NCBI RefSeq assembly: GCF_012848175.1
Contig: NZ_CP051651.1
Coordinates: forward strand, 1,984,001-2,048,000
DNA from: Xanthomonas campestris pv. badrii
GTDB taxonomy: Bacteria > Pseudomonadota > Gammaproteobacteria > Xanthomonadales > Xanthomonadaceae
Length of the DNA stretch: 64,000 nt
Direction of reading: 5' to 3'
Within the stretch, counting starts at the first letter, position 1; every line of letters begins with the position of its first letter. This document shows positions 35,561 to 43,904 of the stretch, in pieces. A model generated the notes under the pieces. The model was not told where the DNA came from. It saw only the letters and a list, made by a program, of their open reading frames with translations, and made no database searches. The position numbers and the translations under genes are program-made.

Positions 35561-38355
35561 GCGAGGGCCTGTCGTCTCCATCCACGCAGACCGTTGCGCA
35601 AGCGTCGGTGGCGTCACCGATGCACCGCATCACGCGCTCGACCTGTTGCTACTGCGGTGTCGGCTGCGGCGTGTTGATCCACAGCGAGCACGATGATGCC
35701 GGCGAGCGCATCGTGGGCATCGAAGGCGACCCACAGCACCCGGCCAATCATGGCCGTCTGTGCGGTAAGGGGCTGGCGTTGCCGCAGACCACCATCAGTA
35801 CGCAGGGGCGCGTGCTGGCCCCCGAATTGCGTCGGCACCGGCAGGCGCCGCGTGCGCCGGTGAGCTGGGATCAGGCCTTGCAGCACGTCACCAGCAAACT
35901 GGCGGCCATCATCCAGGCGCATGGCCCGGATGCGGTGGCGTTCTATCTCTCCGGGCAGCTGCTCACCGAGGACTATTACGTCTTCAACAAGCTGGCCAAA
36001 GGATTGATTGGCACCAATAACATCGACACCAATTCGCGGCTGTGCATGTCCAGTGCCGTCACCGGCTACAAGCTTGCGCTGGGCGCAGATGGCCCGCCCA
36101 CCTGCTACGAAGACCTGGAGCTGGCGCAGACGGTGCTGTTTGCCGGCAGCAACATGGCCTACGCTCACCCGGTGCTGTTTCGCCGGCTGGAAGACGCGCG
36201 TGTGCGCAACCCGGAGATTCGCTGGATCGTGATCGATCCGCGCCGTACCGACACCGCGGCCATGGCCGACCTGCACCTGGCGATCGAACCGGGGACCGAC
36301 GTTGCGCTCTTCAACGGCATGCTGCATCACCTGATCTGGGAGGGTCTGGTGGATGCGCGTTTCGTTGCGGACCATACCCAGGAATTCGATGCCCTCAAGC
36401 GGATGCTGCGCGAATACACCCCGCGCATGAGCGCCGAGATCTGCGGGATCTCGCATGAGGACCTGGTGCAGGCGGCCGAGTGGTTCGGGCGCAGCCCGGC
36501 GGCGCTGTCGCTGTATTGCATGGGTTTGAACCAGTCGGCGCACGGCACCGACAAGAACCTGGCATTGATCAATCTGCACCTGGCCACCGCGCAGATCGGC
36601 AAACCCGGTGCAGGCCCGTTTTCGTTGACCGGCCAACCCAATGCGATGGGCGGGCGCGAGGTCGGCGGCATGGCGACGATGCTGGCGGCGCACCGCGAGA
36701 TCGGCAATGCCGAGCATCGCGCGGAGGTGGAAACGCTGTGGGGCGTGCCAGCCGGGCGCATCAGCCCCACGCCCGGCACGCCGGCCGTGGAATTGTTCGA
36801 ACGCCTGCGTGCCGGCACGCTGAAGGCGGTGTGGATCGTGTGCACCAATCCCGTGCACTCGATGCCGGAGGTGGCCGGCATTCGCGCGGCGCTGGAGCAG
36901 GCCGAGCTGGTGATCGTGCAGGATGCGTTTTCCGGCACAGACACCGTGCCGTATGCCGATGTGCTGCTGCCTGCCGCCAGCTGGGGCGAAAAGGACGGCA
37001 CCGTGACCAACTCCGAGCGTCGCATCACCCGCGTGCGCAAGGCGGTGGAGCCGCCGGGCCAGGCGCGTGCGGATTGGTGGATTGCCAACGCGGTGGCACG
37101 CCGGCTGGAGGCCAGGCTGCACCCCGGCGCCGCAGCCGGGCTGTTCGCCTTCGCCACCACCGCGCAGGTATTCGACGAACACCGCGCGTTGACGGTGGGG
37201 CGCGACCTGGATATCGGCGGCCTGGATTACGCGATGCTGGACAATGGTCCGCAGCAATGGCCGTTTCCAGCCGGCAGCACGCAGGGGCAGGCGCGCCGTT
37301 ACACCGATGGCCTCTTCGCCACTGACAACGGGCGTGCGCGCTTCCATGCCACCGCGTATCGCAAGGTGGCCGAGGCGACCTCGGCGCGCTTTCCGATGCG
37401 GCTGCTGACCGGTCGCCTGCGCGACCAGTGGCATGGCATGTCGCGCACCGGACGGGTGGCGGCTGCGTTTGCGCACAGTCCCGAACCGTCGTTGCGCATG
37501 CACCCGGACGATGCAGCGCGGCGCGGACTGGTGGCCGGCGAACTGGTGCAGGTGGCCAGCAAGCGCGGCGCGCTGGTGCTGCCGCTGGAGTTATCTGATG
37601 AGCTGCGCTCGGGTACCGTGTTCGCGGCGATGCACTGGAGCGGGCAGACGCTTTCCAGCGGCGGCATCAATGAAGTGAGTACGCCGGCAGTGGACGCGCG
37701 CTCGCAGCAGCCCGAGCTCAAGCACGCGGCGGTGCGGGTGGAAAAGGCCGTGTTCGGCTGGCATCTGCTGGCCGCGCGGCGCGGCGATGCGCTGGCGCTG
37801 CAACAGGCGTTGCAGCCGCTGCTGCGCGACTGCGGCTATGCCAGCCTGCGCCTGCATGCCGAACCCTTGCCGGAGGCCGCCGGCGAATGGGCGGTGCTGC
37901 ACGCCGCCTGCGCGCAGGCGCCCGAGGCGGCCTGGATCGATCGCCTGGTCGCCGCCTTGCAGCTGCCGGCCGGTGCCGATGTCCTGGAATACCGCGATCT
38001 GCGCCGTGGGCTGATGCGCCGCGTCGGTTGGCGAACGCAGGACGGGCGCAGTCATATCGACGGCCTGTTGCTCACTGCCGCGCACCCCAGCCAGGCCAAT
38101 CAGGCGCTGCTGCGCACCGCATTGGCAGGCACGCCGTGGCGCGGCGCGCGGCTGGCGGTGTTCGCACCCACGCCTGCTGTGCCCAGCGATCCGATCGTCT
38201 GCACCTGCATGAATGTTGCGGCGTCGGCGATCCATGCGGCCATCGACGATGGCGCCGATGTGGCGCAACTCAAACAACGCCTGGGCTGCGGCACCGTCTG
38301 CGGCTCGTGCGTACCGCAACTGACCCGGCTGTGCCGCCAACCGCGGCTGGCCTGA
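35557..38355 (+). CDS. nasA: Assimilatory nitrate reductase catalytic subunit with C-terminal [2Fe-2S] domain
   Basis: A 932-residue molybdoenzyme reducing nitrate to nitrite in the cytoplasm. The N-terminal [4Fe-4S] motif is STCCYCGVGCGV (about residue 28). It then has LCGKGLALPQT (about 67), the bis-MGD domains (GLNQSAHGTDKN near 324, TGQPNAMGGREVGG near 354, PVHSMPEVAG near 432) and the C-terminal molybdopterin-binding barrel. Residues about 870-925 add a BFD-like [2Fe-2S] domain (CTCMNVAAS and CGSCVPQL), as in Klebsiella NasA. No signal peptide. No diaphorase gene (Klebsiella NasC type) is in this operon, so its electron donor is not evident. Confidence 0.95.
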   Translation: MSEGLSSPSTQTVAQASVASPMHRITRSTCCYCGVGCGVLIHSEHDDAGERIVGIEGDPQHPANHGRLCGKGLALPQTTISTQGRVLAPELRRHRQAPRAPVSWDQALQHVTSKLAAIIQAHGPDAVAFYLSGQLLTEDYYVFNKLAKGLIGTNNIDTNSRLCMSSAVTGYKLALGADGPPTCYEDLELAQTVLFAGSNMAYAHPVLFRRLEDARVRNPEIRWIVIDPRRTDTAAMADLHLAIEPGTDVALFNGMLHHLIWEGLVDARFVADHTQEFDALKRMLREYTPRMSAEICGISHEDLVQAAEWFGRSPAALSLYCMGLNQSAHGTDKNLALINLHLATAQIGKPGAGPFSLTGQPNAMGGREVGGMATMLAAHREIGNAEHRAEVETLWGVPAGRISPTPGTPAVELFERLRAGTLKAVWIVCTNPVHSMPEVAGIRAALEQAELVIVQDAFSGTDTVPYADVLLPAASWGEKDGTVTNSERRITRVRKAVEPPGQARADWWIANAVARRLEARLHPGAAAGLFAFATTAQVFDEHRALTVGRDLDIGGLDYAMLDNGPQQWPFPAGSTQGQARRYTDGLFATDNGRARFHATAYRKVAEATSARFPMRLLTGRLRDQWHGMSRTGRVAAAFAHSPEPSLRMHPDDAARRGLVAGELVQVASKRGALVLPLELSDELRSGTVFAAMHWSGQTLSSGGINEVSTPAVDARSQQPELKHAAVRVEKAVFGWHLLAARRGDALALQQALQPLLRDCGYASLRLHAEPLPEAAGEWAVLHAACAQAPEAAWIDRLVAALQLPAGADVLEYRDLRRGLMRRVGWRTQDGRSHIDGLLLTAAHPSQANQALLRTALAGTPWRGARLAVFAPTPAVPSDPIVCTCMNVAASAIHAAIDDGADVAQLKQRLGCGTVCGSCVPQLTRLCRQPRLA

Positions 38356-38390
38356 TGCACTTCACCCCTCCACACACTGCGAGATCTCTC

Positions 38391-39167
38391 ATGTCCGTCA
38401 CCCCTTCCTGCGCGCGTGATGTGGTGTTGTTGTCTGCCGGTCCTGGCGATCTGGAACTGCTGACCATCAAGGCAGTCAAGGCACTGTCAGTGGCGCAGGT
38501 GCTGCTGCTCGACGATCTGGCCAATCCACGGATCGTTGAGCTGGCACCGCAGGCGCGCGTGATCCGCGTCGGCAAGCGCGGCGGCTGCCGCTCCACGCCG
38601 CAGGAGTTCATCTGCCGGCTGATGCGGCGCTATGCGTTGCAGGGTCTGCGCGTGGTGCGCGTCAAGGGTGGCGATGCCTTGTTGTTCGGGCGGGCTGGCG
38701 AAGAAATCGACTTCCTGCGTCGCGCCGGTGTCGGTGTGCAGGTGATCAACGGGGTCAGTGCCGCGTTCGCCGCCGCCGCGGCGCTGGAAGTGTCGCTGAC
38801 GCACCGCGACCATTGCCATGGCATCACCTTCGTCACTGCGCATACGCACGACCACGGCGAGCCGAATTGGGGTGCACTGGCCGCCAGCGGCACCACGCTG
38901 GGCATCTACATGGGCCTGCGACGTGCGGACGCGCTGGCGACGGCGCTGTTGGCGCATCTGCCGCCCGCTACGCCGGCAGCCATCGTGCAGGCGGCCACAC
39001 GTCCCGAGCAGCAACGTCGCCTCACCACGCTGGGCGAACTTGGCGCCGCTGCAGCGGCGCTGCTGCCAGGTCTGCCGACCTTGCTGTTGATAGGCGATGC
39101 GCTCGCACACGCGTCGGCCGCTTGCGACGATCGTCGTACTGCGGTGCTGGAACAGGCAGTGGGATAG
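38391..39167 (+). CDS. cobA: Uroporphyrinogen-III C-methyltransferase (stand-alone SUMT)
   Basis: Methylates uroporphyrinogen III twice to give precorrin-2 for siroheme. The 258-residue protein has the complete set of motifs: SAGPGDLELLTIKAV (about residue 15), VGKRGG (about 62), VRVKGGDALLFGRAGEE (about 88) and the VINGVSAAFAAAA loop (about 119). It complements the half-domain in the siroheme gene at 27993. ATG 38391 is used; an ATG at 38355 overlapping the reductase stop would add 12 residues. It is the last gene of the nitrate operon. Confidence 0.92.
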   Translation: MSVTPSCARDVVLLSAGPGDLELLTIKAVKALSVAQVLLLDDLANPRIVELAPQARVIRVGKRGGCRSTPQEFICRLMRRYALQGLRVVRVKGGDALLFGRAGEEIDFLRRAGVGVQVINGVSAAFAAAAALEVSLTHRDHCHGITFVTAHTHDHGEPNWGALAASGTTLGIYMGLRRADALATALLAHLPPATPAAIVQAATRPEQQRRLTTLGELGAAAAALLPGLPTLLLIGDALAHASAACDDRRTAVLEQAVG

Positions 39168-39490
39168 GGGAGCGGCGTCTTGCGTGCGCAGCGGCACCGC
39201 GCCGGAACGGCAGCGCCGTCGTTCGATCGCCGAAGGCACGTTGCAGTCTCCCCAGCCTGCGCCATTCGTATTGCCCAAGCGCTTGTGCGTTGGGACGTCA
39301 TTACGCCACGTCGCCCCTGAGCGAAGTGGCGCGCACCGCAGCGACCAGGGCGCCAGTTTGGTAGCGCTACCCGTGTCGTAGCGCGCTGCAGCCGGCCATC
39401 GCCGTGAAGGTGTGCAAGATTTGCACAGCGAGCGCAGCGGTTTTTTCCTGTATGTGCCCGTTTGCCACCGTCTAGTCTGCTTTTGCGGGT
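39168..39490. other. Non-coding stretch before the KGG gene promoter
   Basis: 323 bp with no convincing reading frame or hairpin. Its right end becomes more AT-rich (TTTTTTCC near 39442, TTTTGCGGG near 39481) before the sigma-54 promoter. Confidence 0.35.
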
Positions 39491-39506
39491 TGGCACGATT
39501 GTTGCG
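39491..39506 (+). promoter_or_regulatory. Sigma-54 promoter of the KGG-motif gene
   Basis: TGGCACG-N4-TTGCG: GG (39492-39493) and GC (39504-39505) are 10 bases apart, and all but the last base match the -24/-12 consensus. The predicted start near 39517 leaves a leader of about 38 bases that contains the AGGAGG ribosome binding site. Confidence 0.8.
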
Positions 39507-39554
39507 GTAGACAGATTACCCAATGACGTACCCCATGCATCGAGAGGAGGCACA

Positions 39555-39812
39555 GTGGAAGACGGACAGAACAGTACTCGTAGCCGGCGCGGTTTTGCCG
39601 CATTGGACCCCGAAAAGCGTCGCGTGCTGGCCAGCAGCGGTGGCAAGGCCGCACACGCCAGCGGTAACGCGCATGAATTCACCAGCGACGAAGCACGCGA
39701 GGCGGGCCGCAAGGGTGGCCAGGCGGTCAGTCGCGACCGCGATCACATGTCGCGCATCGGCAGCAAGGGCGGCCGCTCCAAGCAGGCCAAGCCGCAGGAA
39801 GAATCCGCATAA
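39555..39812 (+). CDS. KGG-motif (YciG/stress-induced) small protein
   Basis: An 85-residue hydrophilic protein with spaced KGG or SGG motifs (ASSGGKAAHASG, AGRKGGQAVS, IGSKGGRSK), as in E. coli YciG and fungal conidiation protein Con-10. It is probably unstructured and stress-related; no enzyme activity is expected. GTG 39555 is chosen because AGGAGG (39545-39550) lies four bases upstream; the longer frame runs through the promoter. The near-perfect sigma-54 promoter is unusual for this family. Confidence 0.85.
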   Translation: MEDGQNSTRSRRGFAALDPEKRRVLASSGGKAAHASGNAHEFTSDEAREAGRKGGQAVSRDRDHMSRIGSKGGRSKQAKPQEESA

Positions 39813-39820
39813 TCAAGGCG

Positions 39821-39839
39821 CGGCATGCGGCGCATGCCG
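39821..39839 (+). terminator. Short GC-rich hairpin after the KGG gene
   Basis: CGGCATGCG is repeated inverted at once (39821-39829 and 39831-39839), nine bases after the stop. It is the first of two hairpins here. Confidence 0.4.
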
Positions 39840-39855
39840 TCATTGATTGAGGGGT

Positions 39856-39893
39856 GCAGGCCCTGTGTCGGGTTGGCGCAGGGCCTGCTGTTT
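39856..39893 (+). terminator. Terminator after the KGG gene
   Basis: A 10-bp perfect stem GCAGGCCCTG (39856-39865 with 39879-39888), 13-base loop, then TGTTTG. The T-rich tail is weak but present. Confidence 0.55.
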
Positions 39894-39895
39894 GT

Positions 39896-40367
39896 TGGGG
39901 GGCATGCCGCGATTTGCACGCGCTTCAAAGAGCAATCGATTGCATCATGACGCAAGTCTGTGGATGCAGCAGGCCGGTTCACGATGCTTGATCCTCCTCG
40001 AAGGCCTGCCGCATCGCATGTTACGAACGGAGCGGAAATTTTTGCAGCCCGTTTCCACACCGCCATCGATTGCAGGGAGGATTTTCCGTCTTGCTGCGAT
40101 GATTGCCGCGCTGGAGGCAAAATATGCAGCCACCGGGTTTGTGCAGGATGTAGGTCGGGGTCAATGCCCTGGCTGCAATGTCGACAGTGGCGCCCAGCCC
40201 AGCCAGTCGCTGGGCGTGTTCAGAAGATATGCGGCCTCGCGCGCCATAGTGGGCAGCGAGACCGCTGCGCTCGTAGCAGCGGCGCGGTGAACGATACCGC
40301 GAGCCCGGTTTTTCTTCTGCCGGCCCAGCGCTTACCCTTGGGCGCCTCCAATAACGCGACCTTGGTG
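39896..40367. other. Non-coding stretch before the peptidase gene
   Basis: About 470 bp. Several open frames cross it, but none looks like a protein I recognise and none has a good ribosome binding site. No promoter could be fixed with confidence. Confidence 0.35.
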
Positions 40368-41288
40368 ATGACAACGCAACTCGGCTATCCGATCGGTACC
40401 CCTGGCCAGGCCTGGGGCGATGACGAACGCAGCGCGTGGCGCGCCAGGCAGCGGGTACAGCGCAGCTATGCGGCCGAAGTGGTGCAGGCCATCGATGCGC
40501 TGGGCGACGGCTATGCGCGCGTGCAGTACGGAACGATTGCTGCCGACTCCACGCAGTACCCGCTGCTGGCATTGCGCAGCGCCACGTGGGACACCGCACT
40601 GCCGTGCGCGCTGGTGACTGGCGGCGTGCACGGCTACGAAACCAGTGGCGTGCAGGGCGCACTGCAGTTCCTGCAGCACCGCGCTGCCGACTATGCGGGC
40701 AGGTTGAATCTGCTGGTGGCCCCCTGCATCAACCCCTGGGGCTATGAGCGGATCCAGCGCTGGAACGCCGCGGCGATCGATCCCAACCGCGCGTTCCGCG
40801 ATCACAGCCCGGCCCCGGAGTCGGCGGCGCTGATGCAGTTGCTTGCCGACACCGCCGGCAGGATGCTGGTGCATGTCGACCTGCATGAGACCACTGACAG
40901 CGACGAAAGTGAGTTCCGTCCTGCGCTGGCGGCACGCGATGGTGTGGCGTTCGTGCCAGGCAGCATTCCGGACGGGTTCTACCTGGTCGGCGACAGCGAA
41001 GACCCGCAGCCCGCCTTTCAGCAAGCGGTGATCGCCGCGGTGGCCCGGGTCACGCATATCGCGCCGCCCGATGCGCAGGGGCAGATCATCGGCGCAGCGG
41101 TGGTGGGCCATGGCGTCATCAACTATCCGGTGCGGCAGCTGGGCCTGTGTGCCGGCATGACCGATGCGCGCTATCGCACCACCACCGAGGTGTACCCGGA
41201 CAGCCCGCGCGCTACGCCTGAGCAATGCAATGCGGCACAGGTGACGGCGATCTGCGCCGCCCTGGATTACGCGCTGTCGGCAGCCTGA
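40368..41288 (+). CDS. M14-family (carboxypeptidase-like) zinc peptidase
   Basis: A 306-residue cytoplasmic protein (no signal peptide). The M14 zinc ligands are visible: HGYE in VTGGVHGYETSG (about residue 88) and a later His in HVDLHETTD (about 167). A catalytic Glu is likely in the C-terminal part (TTTEVYPD, near 285). Related proteins are annotated as succinylglutamate-desuccinylase-like or metallocarboxypeptidases; the substrate is not evident. ATG 40368 is chosen by the conserved start of the fold. It converges on the EAL gene. Confidence 0.82.
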   Translation: MTTQLGYPIGTPGQAWGDDERSAWRARQRVQRSYAAEVVQAIDALGDGYARVQYGTIAADSTQYPLLALRSATWDTALPCALVTGGVHGYETSGVQGALQFLQHRAADYAGRLNLLVAPCINPWGYERIQRWNAAAIDPNRAFRDHSPAPESAALMQLLADTAGRMLVHVDLHETTDSDESEFRPALAARDGVAFVPGSIPDGFYLVGDSEDPQPAFQQAVIAAVARVTHIAPPDAQGQIIGAAVVGHGVINYPVRQLGLCAGMTDARYRTTTEVYPDSPRATPEQCNAAQVTAICAALDYALSAA

Positions 41289-41381
41289 GCATGCGCTCTG
41301 GCAGGGAATCTTGCCCTGTCTGCATGCGTGCGGCCTGCCTGTGGGTCGAGCCGGCGTTGTCTGCGCGCCGGCATCGTCGCC

Positions 41382-43166
41382 TCAGGGAAGGCGTCGTCGT
41401 TCTGTGGCCTGTTGAACGTACCCAGCCACCAGATGCGCCTCCATCGGCCTGGACAACAGATACCCCTGCGCCTCGTCGCAGCCCCAGCTGCGCAGCAGGG
41501 CGATTTCGTCGGCATGTTCGATGCCTTCGGCAACGGTGCGGTAGCCCAGTGCGCTGGCCAGCCGCACCACGGCTTCTGCACGCATCTGCATGCCGGCCTT
41601 CATGGCGATACCGGTGACCAGCGAGCGGTCCAGTTTGAGCACGTTGATCGGTAACTCGGTGAGGTAGCCGAAATTGCTGTAGCCGGTGCCGAAGTCGTCG
41701 ATGGACACGCTCACGCCCGCTTCGCGCAGTGCACGCAGGCGTGGAACCGCTTCGACATTGCTGCGCAGCCAGCGACCTTCGGTGATCTCCAGCTCCACCC
41801 GCTGAGTGGGGATCGCCAGCTCGCTGCAGCGATTGATCACGTCTGCAGCCAGATTGGTGTTACCGAAGTCGCGTGACGAGAGGTTGATCGAGATGGAAAA
41901 GTCCAGGCCCTGCGCGCGCCACTGCGCCAGCTGCAGCAGCGCGTGTTCGATCACCCAGTTGGTGACCGTGCACATCAGTGCAGTCTTTTCGAACAGGGGA
42001 ATGAACTCGTCCGGGCCAATCGGCCCCAGGCTGGTGTGCTGCCAGCGCAGCAACGCCTCGAAGCCGGTCACCGACAGGTCTTCCAGGTTGATACGCGGCT
42101 GGAAGACCAGCCGGAAATCGCCGGCATCCAGCGCCTTTTCCGCATCCAGCGCCAAACGGTACGAGCGCTGGATGGCATCGTCCTGCGATGCGCTGTACCA
42201 GCACACCACGGCGCGGTTGTTGATCGCATCGCCCAGCGATACCAGGCCCTTGCGCATCACATCGTTGGTGTCCGGCTGCTGCGGTGCAAAGCGCACCACG
42301 CCGGCATGGAAGGTCAGCGACATCGGCACCCCGGCCGCGTCCACCGGCTTTTGCAGCATGTCGCGCAGGTCCAGCAGCAGGTCTTCCATCTCGTCGGGCG
42401 CAGAGTTCAGCAGGAAGAAGGCGAAGCGCATTGGCGCCACGTGGTAGACCGTTGCCTTGCCGCGCAGGGCGCGCGTCAACACGTAGCTGGCATGCCGGAT
42501 CAATTCTTCCAGCGGTTGCATGCCCAGCGCCTGGCGCGCCTCGTTGGCCGCCTGCGTGTCGTAGACCTCGATGAAGGCGGCAATGGTGGGCACGCAGTGG
42601 CTGCCGAGGGCGAGGGCATCCAGATCCGACTGCAGCTGCCGCGCATTGAACAGCCCGCTATGCGGCTCGCGACGACCTGCACCGAACTGCAGTTCCAGTT
42701 GTGCAGCGGCCACGTTGGCGAACATGCGCAGCTGCTGATGCTCCTGGCTTGCCAGGCGGCGCTCGCGCGAATCGATCACGCACAGGGTGCCGCAAATGCC
42801 GGTCTGGGGCACGCCGACGGCGACGCAGGCGATGAACCGCGCGGGCAAGCCGGGGAAGGCCGCGTCGCCAAGTTGAATCGGTTCCAGTGCAGCGTGCTCG
42901 ATCAGCTCTGCGACGCCGTTGGCCGAATCCAGTGGCGAAGGGCACAGCGCAATCGCCTGTTCGACATGGTCCGGATCGATGCCGCGCGCGGCAAGCACAC
43001 GCACGCGGCCGCCTTCGGTGATGGTAAGGGCCGCCGCTGGAGCCACCAATGCGTGGCATAACAGGCGTGCAATCTGTTCCAGCGGTTCCATGCCGCCTAG
43101 GTCGATCGGTACCCCCGACCAGTCGGAGTGGCGTTCCCGCGATTTGGCTCCCGAGTCGAGCATCAT
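41382..43166 (-). CDS. GAF - degenerate GGDEF - EAL protein, probable c-di-GMP phosphodiesterase
   Basis: A 594-residue soluble protein. Residues about 25-165 look like a GAF sensor. About 175-330 is a diguanylate-cyclase-like domain without a GGDEF signature, so inactive. About 345-585 is an EAL domain. The EAL catalytic set is all there: EALLRW, the Asn in INLSSRDF, the Glu in LEITEGRW, the DDFGTGYS pair, the Lys in VLKLDRSL, the AEGIE Glu and the Gln in AQGYLLSRP. It should therefore cleave c-di-GMP, perhaps in response to a ligand of the GAF domain. ATG 43166 (a second ATG is adjacent). Confidence 0.9.
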   Translation of the reverse strand: MMLDSGAKSRERHSDWSGVPIDLGGMEPLEQIARLLCHALVAPAAALTITEGGRVRVLAARGIDPDHVEQAIALCPSPLDSANGVAELIEHAALEPIQLGDAAFPGLPARFIACVAVGVPQTGICGTLCVIDSRERRLASQEHQQLRMFANVAAAQLELQFGAGRREPHSGLFNARQLQSDLDALALGSHCVPTIAAFIEVYDTQAANEARQALGMQPLEELIRHASYVLTRALRGKATVYHVAPMRFAFFLLNSAPDEMEDLLLDLRDMLQKPVDAAGVPMSLTFHAGVVRFAPQQPDTNDVMRKGLVSLGDAINNRAVVCWYSASQDDAIQRSYRLALDAEKALDAGDFRLVFQPRINLEDLSVTGFEALLRWQHTSLGPIGPDEFIPLFEKTALMCTVTNWVIEHALLQLAQWRAQGLDFSISINLSSRDFGNTNLAADVINRCSELAIPTQRVELEITEGRWLRSNVEAVPRLRALREAGVSVSIDDFGTGYSNFGYLTELPINVLKLDRSLVTGIAMKAGMQMRAEAVVRLASALGYRTVAEGIEHADEIALLRSWGCDEAQGYLLSRPMEAHLVAGYVQQATERRRLP

Positions 43167-43904
43167 GTCGTCAGATTTCCGTGTCGAAGATCACGCTGCG
43201 CAACTACTAAACGACGCTGGGTCATCGATAGGTGATGAGACGCGGCGTTTGACACCGTCAGGATAATCTCATCGCCACGTCCGGATGTGAGCAACCAGAC
43301 TCGACGGCACATATTATGATTACACTTGGGTTTGTATATGGATAAGGCCTGTTGGGTTCGCGGCGGGAACCAGCTGATAAAGTGGTCTTTTCCAGTGAGA
43401 AAATGGATTTTGGGTCTAGCTCGCCGAAGACCGGCGCTGGAATCAACTCAGCGTACTGTTCGATATATTGCGATGGTTCGCCTCGCTGTCGCAATGAACT
43501 GGTCGCACCAACTCGGTATCTGTCGGTCGATGCGACCGGTGCAACCAGAAGCGTCCCCAAGTGCCGCAAATAGCGGCGATAACCAAGCATTCTCGACTAT
43601 TGGCTGGGACCGGACGCGGCCATGCGCACCTTAAAGCGAGCGCAAGCGAACGCCTCGACAAAATGGCTTGAAGTTATGTAATAGTGCATGGTTAGTGATA
43701 TTCGGCACGGTTTCGAGGGTGCCTGTTGAACTATTAATTTAATTCCGCCGTGTCGAATGTGCAATTGGTATTAATCAACTTCCGCCTGCAAACGGCGGGT
43801 GCGGGTAGATTTTTGCCCAACAAAGAGTCGGATCTCAATCCATCGCCGTCATCAAGCAGGCGCGTGCATAGCGTTTGACATGGACGGCCGTCAGGGGAGT
43901 CAGG
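43167..43904. other. Lower-GC intergenic stretch before the large autotransporter
   Basis: 738 bp holding visibly more A+T than its flanks (for example around 43310-43340 and 43670-43780). Frames of about 100 codons cross it on both strands but show no recognisable protein. It must hold the promoters of the EAL gene (minus) and the autotransporter (plus); I could not fix either. Confidence 0.4.

Noticed and set aside
39847..40290. 147-codon plus-strand frame after the KGG gene
   Set aside because: It starts inside the terminator hairpins, has no ribosome binding site and no protein-like pattern.
43258..43634. Two frames of about 100-110 codons on opposite strands before the autotransporter
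   Set aside because: They overlap each other, match no family that I know, and sit where promoters of both flanking genes must lie.
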